The notes under the pieces are model-generated. The model was not told where the DNA came from, made no database searches, and worked only from the letters and a program-made list of their open reading frames with translations. From contig CAMYZY010000009.1 of assembly GCA_947304075.1 (NCBI GenBank), forward strand, positions 1-16,937: 16,937 bases of DNA, read 5' to 3'. This DNA comes from an uncultured Candidatus Saccharibacteria bacterium (GTDB lineage: Bacteria; Patescibacteriota; Saccharimonadia; Saccharimonadales; Saccharimonadaceae). Each line of letters opens with the position of its first letter. The first letter of the stretch is position 1. A program made the translations under genes and the position numbers. Positions 13,609-16,937 of this stretch are shown here, piece by piece.

Positions 13609-13636
13609 TTGACAATGAATATGGCTATGCTAAAAT
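13609..13636 (+). promoter_or_regulatory. Consensus promoter of a probable small RNA
   Basis: TTGACA (13609-13614) and TAAAAT (13631-13636) are 16 nt apart, with TG one base before the -10. It is the only promoter in the window with a perfect -35 box. Transcription should start near 13643. Confidence 0.78.
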
Positions 13637-13640
13637 AAAA

Positions 13641-13772
13641 TCAGTTTGGACTTATGTTGAGATAAGCCTAAACTGAGTATTGGGAGATACTAAATATCAG
13701 GGTGGAGAGTGTAGAGTTGTTTTGACTAAATTATCCGCCTAGAAAAATCAAAAAGCCTTTCGGGGCTTTTTT
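13641..13772 (+). ncRNA. Probable small RNA of about 130 nt, unknown family
   Basis: No open reading frame fits this stretch, yet it has a strong promoter before it and an intrinsic terminator at its end. The first part (13641-13676) folds into a 15-bp hairpin with one mismatch and the loop GTTGAG. A second small hairpin follows, AGTAT/ATACT with the loop TGGGAG. A third element pairs GGTGGA (13701-13706) with TCCGCC (13734-13739). I do not recognise 6S, SRP, tmRNA, RNase P or a named riboswitch in it. It is independent of the downstream gene, which has its own promoter behind the terminator. The 5' end is predicted only from the promoter and could shift by a few bases. Confidence 0.65.
13750..13772 (+). 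terminator. Terminator of the small RNA
   Basis: AAAAGCCT/GGGCTTTT forms a stem closed by a TTCG-type loop and ends in a run of six T. It lies 26 nt before the -10 of the following gene. Confidence 0.9.
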
Positions 13773-13797
13773 ATTGCTAGTGTTTTTAAATGTTTTG

Positions 13798-13806
13798 TGA
13801 TATAAT
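13798..13806 (+). promoter_or_regulatory. Extended -10 promoter of the G5/3D-domain gene, predicted leaderless
   Basis: TGATATAAT ends 6 nt before the ATG at 13813. It shows that the upstream small RNA is not the leader of this gene. Confidence 0.75.
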
Positions 13807-13812
13807 TAATAC

Positions 13813-14898
13813 ATGAGACTTCCGAGAAAGATCGAGCAAGCTCTGAGTTTTGTGATTACTACTTCTTTAGTAGTGGTTTTTGTAGTTTTGATTGGTTTGT
13901 TCTCTCGAAATACTTTTGCAGAAAGCGATGATGATGAAAGTTTTGTTTTGAATGATGCGAAATACGTAACATTTTATGATGGTGACTCTAAATTAACTGT
14001 TAAAACTGATGCGGCTACGGTTGGAGATGCTTTGAAGCGGGTAGATATGATTTTGAACGATGGCGATAAGGTTGAGCCAGGTTTAGATTCGGAGATTAAT
14101 GCTGATAACTACTATATCAATATTTATCGTGCACATCCGGTGATTGTAAAGGATGGTTTAAATGATAAATATTTAATGACGGCGAGTTACGATGCAAAAA
14201 CAATTGCCAGGGAAGCTGGATTAACCGTATATGATAGCGACGAAGTTAATTTGGTGCCTAATGTAAATTTTCTTGAAACTGGTGTAGCGAGTGTTTATAG
14301 TGTTAAGCGTAATGGTGGTAGAACTATTACGGTGGAAGAAGAAATTCCTTTTGGTGACGAGATGGTGAAAAATTATAATTTAGCTCCAGGGACCCAAGAG
14401 GTGCAACAGCTTGGTGAAGTGGGGCTTAAGAAGGTTTATTACAATGTGTTATATGTAGACGGAGTGGAAGTGTCTCGAGAGAAGGTGAACGAAGAAATAG
14501 TGAAAGCGCCAGTGGCTAGAGTAGTTTCGGTAGGTGCAAATAGAATTGAAATGAACCCTTTGACGGCATCAAAGGGTGTTAATAGATATACTACGACTGT
14601 CAATGGCGTGACGTTGGAGCGTAAAGAGACATATTATGACTTACCAATGTCAGGTGTAATGTCGCTGGTGTCAGGTGTTTGCGGCGTGCCAGCATCTTAT
14701 TCAGTACGGGCAGATGGTGTCAAAGTGGATGCAGATGGCTATGTCTTAGTAGCAGCACACCTTGGTAAGTATCCTAGGTGTTCGATCGTGGAGACATCGC
14801 TAGGTCCGGGTAAGGTTTATGATACAGGAACATTTGCGGAGAGTAATTCTGAACAGTTTGATCTTGCAACGGATTGGACAATAAGGGACGGTAGATAG
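13813..14898 (+). CDS. Secreted or anchored cell-wall protein with DUF348, G5 and 3D domains (YabE/RpfB-like)
   Basis: A 361-residue protein with a basic N-terminus and one membrane helix or signal anchor (about residues 10-34). Two ubiquitin-like DUF348 repeats follow (about 51-105 and 108-160). The first starts KYVTFYDGDSKLTVKTDAATVGDAL, the second VIVKDGLNDKYLMTASYDAKTIAREAG. A G5 domain follows (about 165-240), with RTITVEEEIPFGDEMV and an ending near VNEEIVKAPVARVVSVG. The C-terminal 3D domain (about 272-357) has the three aspartates in VDADGYVLVAA, KVYDTGTF and EQFDLATDW, a double-psi barrel related to MltA-type lytic transglycosylases. It probably remodels peptidoglycan outside the cell. 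rsmA follows after 18 nt, as in the yabE/rpfB-ksgA neighbourhoods of Firmicutes and Actinobacteria. Confidence 0.9.
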   Translation: MRLPRKIEQALSFVITTSLVVVFVVLIGLFSRNTFAESDDDESFVLNDAKYVTFYDGDSKLTVKTDAATVGDALKRVDMILNDGDKVEPGLDSEINADNYYINIYRAHPVIVKDGLNDKYLMTASYDAKTIAREAGLTVYDSDEVNLVPNVNFLETGVASVYSVKRNGGRTITVEEEIPFGDEMVKNYNLAPGTQEVQQLGEVGLKKVYYNVLYVDGVEVSREKVNEEIVKAPVARVVSVGANRIEMNPLTASKGVNRYTTTVNGVTLERKETYYDLPMSGVMSLVSGVCGVPASYSVRADGVKVDADGYVLVAAHLGKYPRCSIVETSLGPGKVYDTGTFAESNSEQFDLATDWTIRDGR

Positions 14899-14916
14899 AT
14901 TTGCAGTGGAGTTAGA

Positions 14917-15696
14917 GTGAAAAATAAAAAGGAATTAGGACAGAATTGGCTAAATAATCGAGTGATTTTGGAAGAAATTGCAGATTATACGGTGAAAAAT
15001 ATCGAAAATCAAAGCGCGGATGAAAGTTCCGATAAAATTTCTCTTTGCGTGGAGATTGGACCAGGACTAGGGTATTTAACTTCTTCGCTTTTAAAACGAT
15101 TTGAACGGGTGATTGCGGTGGAATTTGATGCTGAACTAGCGCGAAAGTTACCAGGTTCATTTCCGGGTAAGGATTTGACGGTAGTAAATGAAGATATCTT
15201 GAAATATGATTTTGAGAATATTAATGGTGAGTATGTGGTGGCGGGAAATATACCATACTATATCACTAGTCCGATTATTCGGAAATTATTAACTTTGGAA
15301 CGTAAACCAAAACGTATTGTACTGTTAATACAAAAAGAAGTAGCGGAGAGAATCGTTGATAAGAATGAAGCATTGCTGTCACTTTTTGTTAAAAACTATG
15401 CAAGGGTTTCAGCGGGATTGGTCGTAAAACGTGAAGAATTCACGCCACCGCCAAAAGTGGATTCGCAGGTGATTGTCGTGGAGCCGTATAAAAAACCAAT
15501 GGTGAGCGAAAATGTGTTAGATTTAATACAAATTGGATTTAAAGCACCCAGAAAGAAATTGGTACACAATTTGGCAGGTTTAAAAACGAAAGAAGATTTG
15601 TTGAGATGTTTTGATGCGTGCGGGATATCACAGGATGCCAGGCCGGGTGATGTCAAATTAGAACAGTGGGCAAAAATATATGGTTTTTTGAAATAA
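14917..15696 (+). CDS. rsmA: 16S rRNA (adenine(1518)-N6/adenine(1519)-N6)-dimethyltransferase
   Basis: A 259-residue enzyme (KsgA) that dimethylates two adjacent adenosines in the 3' hairpin of 16S rRNA during small-subunit assembly. Motifs are KKELGQNWLNN at the N-terminus, the SAM loop VEIGPGLGYLTSSLLKRF, the acidic VIAVEFDAEL, and NEDILKYDF. The catalytic NIPYYITSPIIRKLL (the [N]xPY motif) and FTPPPKVDSQVI follow. The C-terminal helical domain is present. The start is GTG at 14917 with a TGGAG ribosome-binding site at 14906-14910, so it is a leadered internal gene of an operon with the G5/3D protein. A small insertion of about nine residues (ENQSADESS) precedes motif I. Confidence 0.95.
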   Translation: MKNKKELGQNWLNNRVILEEIADYTVKNIENQSADESSDKISLCVEIGPGLGYLTSSLLKRFERVIAVEFDAELARKLPGSFPGKDLTVVNEDILKYDFENINGEYVVAGNIPYYITSPIIRKLLTLERKPKRIVLLIQKEVAERIVDKNEALLSLFVKNYARVSAGLVVKREEFTPPPKVDSQVIVVEPYKKPMVSENVLDLIQIGFKAPRKKLVHNLAGLKTKEDLLRCFDACGISQDARPGDVKLEQWAKIYGFLK

Positions 15697-15719
15697 TTAT
15701 ATTGTTTTTATGGTGCTTG

Positions 15720-15728
15720 TGGTATAAT
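15720..15728 (+). promoter_or_regulatory. Extended -10 promoter of the surface protein
   Basis: TGGTATAAT ends 8 nt before the ATG at 15737. A GGAGAG sequence (15739-15744) then precedes a second in-frame ATG at 15752. The gene could be leaderless from 15737 or use 15752 with a short leader. Confidence 0.7.
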
Positions 15729-15736
15729 ATTCTTAT

Positions 15737-16937
15737 ATGGAGAGTCTTAGCATGAAGAAATATATATTAATGGCCGGTTGTTTTGGTGTGATACTGGCAG
15801 GTTTGATGCTTTTTACACCGGCTGTAAAGGCAGATGATGATATAGCTGTTTCGGTTGCAACTATTACGGTGCCAACGGCTTGTTCGCTGGTAGGTAATAC
15901 TTCTTCGGCGCATACAGCTGAGATTCCTGCTGGTATTGATTCGCGTGGTAGTGGGTATTATCCAGATGGAATTGGGCTCACGACTTTGAAAGCTTATTGT
16001 AATGACAATAATGGTTTTTCGATTTATGCGGTAGGGTATAGTGATGATACAATTGGTAATACTTATCTTCGTGACAATACTCTCGGTCAGACAGATGATA
16101 TTTTGACAGGTACGACTTTTAGCGGTGGTACTTCTAACTGGGCGATGAAAATCGGAGTGACTTCTGGTACTTATACGCCGATTATCGCGGGTAGTACGGG
16201 TGATTCAGAGAAACAGGCTGGCGATGTGGATTATAGTAATTGGGCGGCAGTGCCGAGTGAGTATGCCAGGGTAGCTTACAGAAATTCGGGTACCGATGTG
16301 AATAATGATAATATTGCTTCGGTAGAAGGTGCGAGTGTGACGACGACCTATGCGGCCTATATTAGTCCGGTACAAAAGTCGGGGACATATGTGGGGAAGG
16401 TGAAATATACGCTCGTGCATCCGGCGAGTGAAACACCAGCCCAGTCTCAGACCACCGCCTCTGGTAAAATCTGTTACTATGCTAACGCAAATACAGCAGA
16501 CGGCACGATGGGCTGTCAGACAGTTTCTGCTTCAGCTACTACGGCTAAGCTCTTCGCTTCCAACTTTAGTCGAACTGGTTATGGTTTTGCTGGCTGGAGC
16601 GATGCTTATGATTACGAAACTAACGCCAATGCTCATTTCTATGGCCCAAATGAGACAATTAGCTTTACTGCTGGCGACTACACTGGTTCCAACCCAGGTC
16701 TTTCACTCTATGCAGTCTGGATACCATCTGCTGGCATTTTCCAAGATCCTAGTAAAACAACTACCGTTTGTAATGGTCTCACCGCAGCTTCCGTGAATGG
16801 CACTAGAACTCTAGCTTCCATCTCTGCCTTTACTGATACACGCGACAATCAGACCTACGCCATCGCCAAACTTGCCGATGGCAATTGTTGGATGATTGAG
16901 AACCTTCGTCTAGATAATACGGCACAGCTTACTACTC
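15737..16937 (+). CDS. Secreted surface protein with an InlB-type repeat and a FISUMP-like domain, N-terminal part (3' end cut by the window)
   Basis: An open frame of 400 codons runs to the window end. A signal peptide follows a Lys pair (KKYILMAGCFGVILAGLMLF) and ends at VKA before DDD (about residue 32). The next 190 or so residues form an adhesin- or pilin-like beta-rich region with two Cys (ACSLVG and AYCNDN) and many Gly, Thr and Ser. A Listeria-Bacteroides repeat-like block (FSRTGYGFAGWSDAYDYETN ... LYAVW) follows at about residues 270-333. It leads to a FISUMP-like start, FTDTRDNQTYAIAKLADGNCWMIENLRLD (about 374-396). Such proteins are frequent in Saccharibacteria and may mediate host contact; that role is inference. 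From about 16430 the coding strand becomes clearly richer in C, with different codon choice. The start may be 15737 or 15752. Confidence 0.85.
   Translation, partial: MESLSMKKYILMAGCFGVILAGLMLFTPAVKADDDIAVSVATITVPTACSLVGNTSSAHTAEIPAGIDSRGSGYYPDGIGLTTLKAYCNDNNGFSIYAVGYSDDTIGNTYLRDNTLGQTDDILTGTTFSGGTSNWAMKIGVTSGTYTPIIAGSTGDSEKQAGDVDYSNWAAVPSEYARVAYRNSGTDVNNDNIASVEGASVTTTYAAYISPVQKSGTYVGKVKYTLVHPASETPAQSQTTASGKICYYANANTADGTMGCQTVSASATTAKLFASNFSRTGYGFAGWSDAYDYETNANAHFYGPNETISFTAGDYTGSNPGLSLYAVWIPSAGIFQDPSKTTTVCNGLTAASVNGTRTLASISAFTDTRDNQTYAIAKLADGNCWMIENLRLDNTAQLTT

Noticed and set aside
13699..13740. AGGGTGGA in the small RNA resembling the T-box core
   Set aside because: The remaining T-box sequence (ACCGCG), a specifier stem and a downstream amino-acid gene are missing, and the downstream gene has its own promoter behind the terminator.
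16428..16796. Open frame of 122 codons on the plus strand
   Set aside because: It is a shadow frame of the longer surface-protein gene that starts at 15737 and runs to the window end with a signal peptide and recognisable domains.
1..16937. Alternative genetic code (TGA as glycine, as in Gracilibacteria and Absconditabacteria)
   Set aside because: TGA ends recO and rarA at the expected family lengths, and no conserved glycine positions are read from TGA.
1..16937. CRISPR array, insertion sequence or prophage
   Set aside because: No regularly spaced direct repeats, transposase, integrase or phage structural gene was seen on either strand.

Overview
The window looks like a chromosomal segment of a low-GC, ultra-small bacterium of the Candidate Phyla Radiation, most likely Candidatus Saccharibacteria (TM7). 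The signs are compact housekeeping genes, a secreted protein combining an InlB/Listeria-Bacteroides-type repeat with a FISUMP-like domain, a G5/3D-domain wall protein next to rsmA, and small membrane-anchored proteins of unknown function. TGA ends several genes (recO, rarA), so the code is the standard one. No 16S rRNA or database comparison is available, so the phylum is an inference.

Layout. Positions 1-5751 (+): the 3' end of a Trm11/UPF0020-like methyltransferase, rpmA (bL27) with a terminator, a flippase-like membrane protein, xseA-xseB, a membrane-anchored PsbP-like protein, a sensorless histidine kinase, a stand-alone receiver and recO. Then ppa (+). A bidirectional terminator separates it from a minus-strand block: an anchored acidic-tailed protein, glyS (alpha2 type), hisS, a tRNA-Phe/Lys/Val operon and a DUF4282-like membrane protein. 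Next comes rarA (+), convergent with a DsbA-like thioredoxin and a membrane protein carrying a CPTC motif (both -). A 468-bp intergenic region holds a very long hairpin and a probable small RNA with its own promoter and terminator. The window closes with a G5/3D-domain wall protein, rsmA and the 5' part of a surface protein (+).

Three things stand out. (1) rarA contains an in-frame, GC-rich palindromic insertion of about 119 nt (11241-11359) with a 26-bp stem, resembling Rickettsia palindromic elements. (2) Nearly every promoter is an extended -10 (TGnTATAAT), and most of these lie 5-7 nt before the ATG, usually exactly 6, which predicts largely leaderless mRNAs and corrects the starts of glyS and hisS. 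(3) The 13345-13812 gap carries a hairpin of about 155 nt and an unassigned small-RNA gene (TTGACA/TGCTAAAAT promoter, folded body, terminator).

Functionally the region is mainly information processing: tRNA charging, rRNA methylation, ribosomal protein, recombination and repair (XseAB, RecO, RarA). Added to it are envelope functions: thiol oxidoreductase, wall hydrolase-like protein, adhesin-like protein and flippase.
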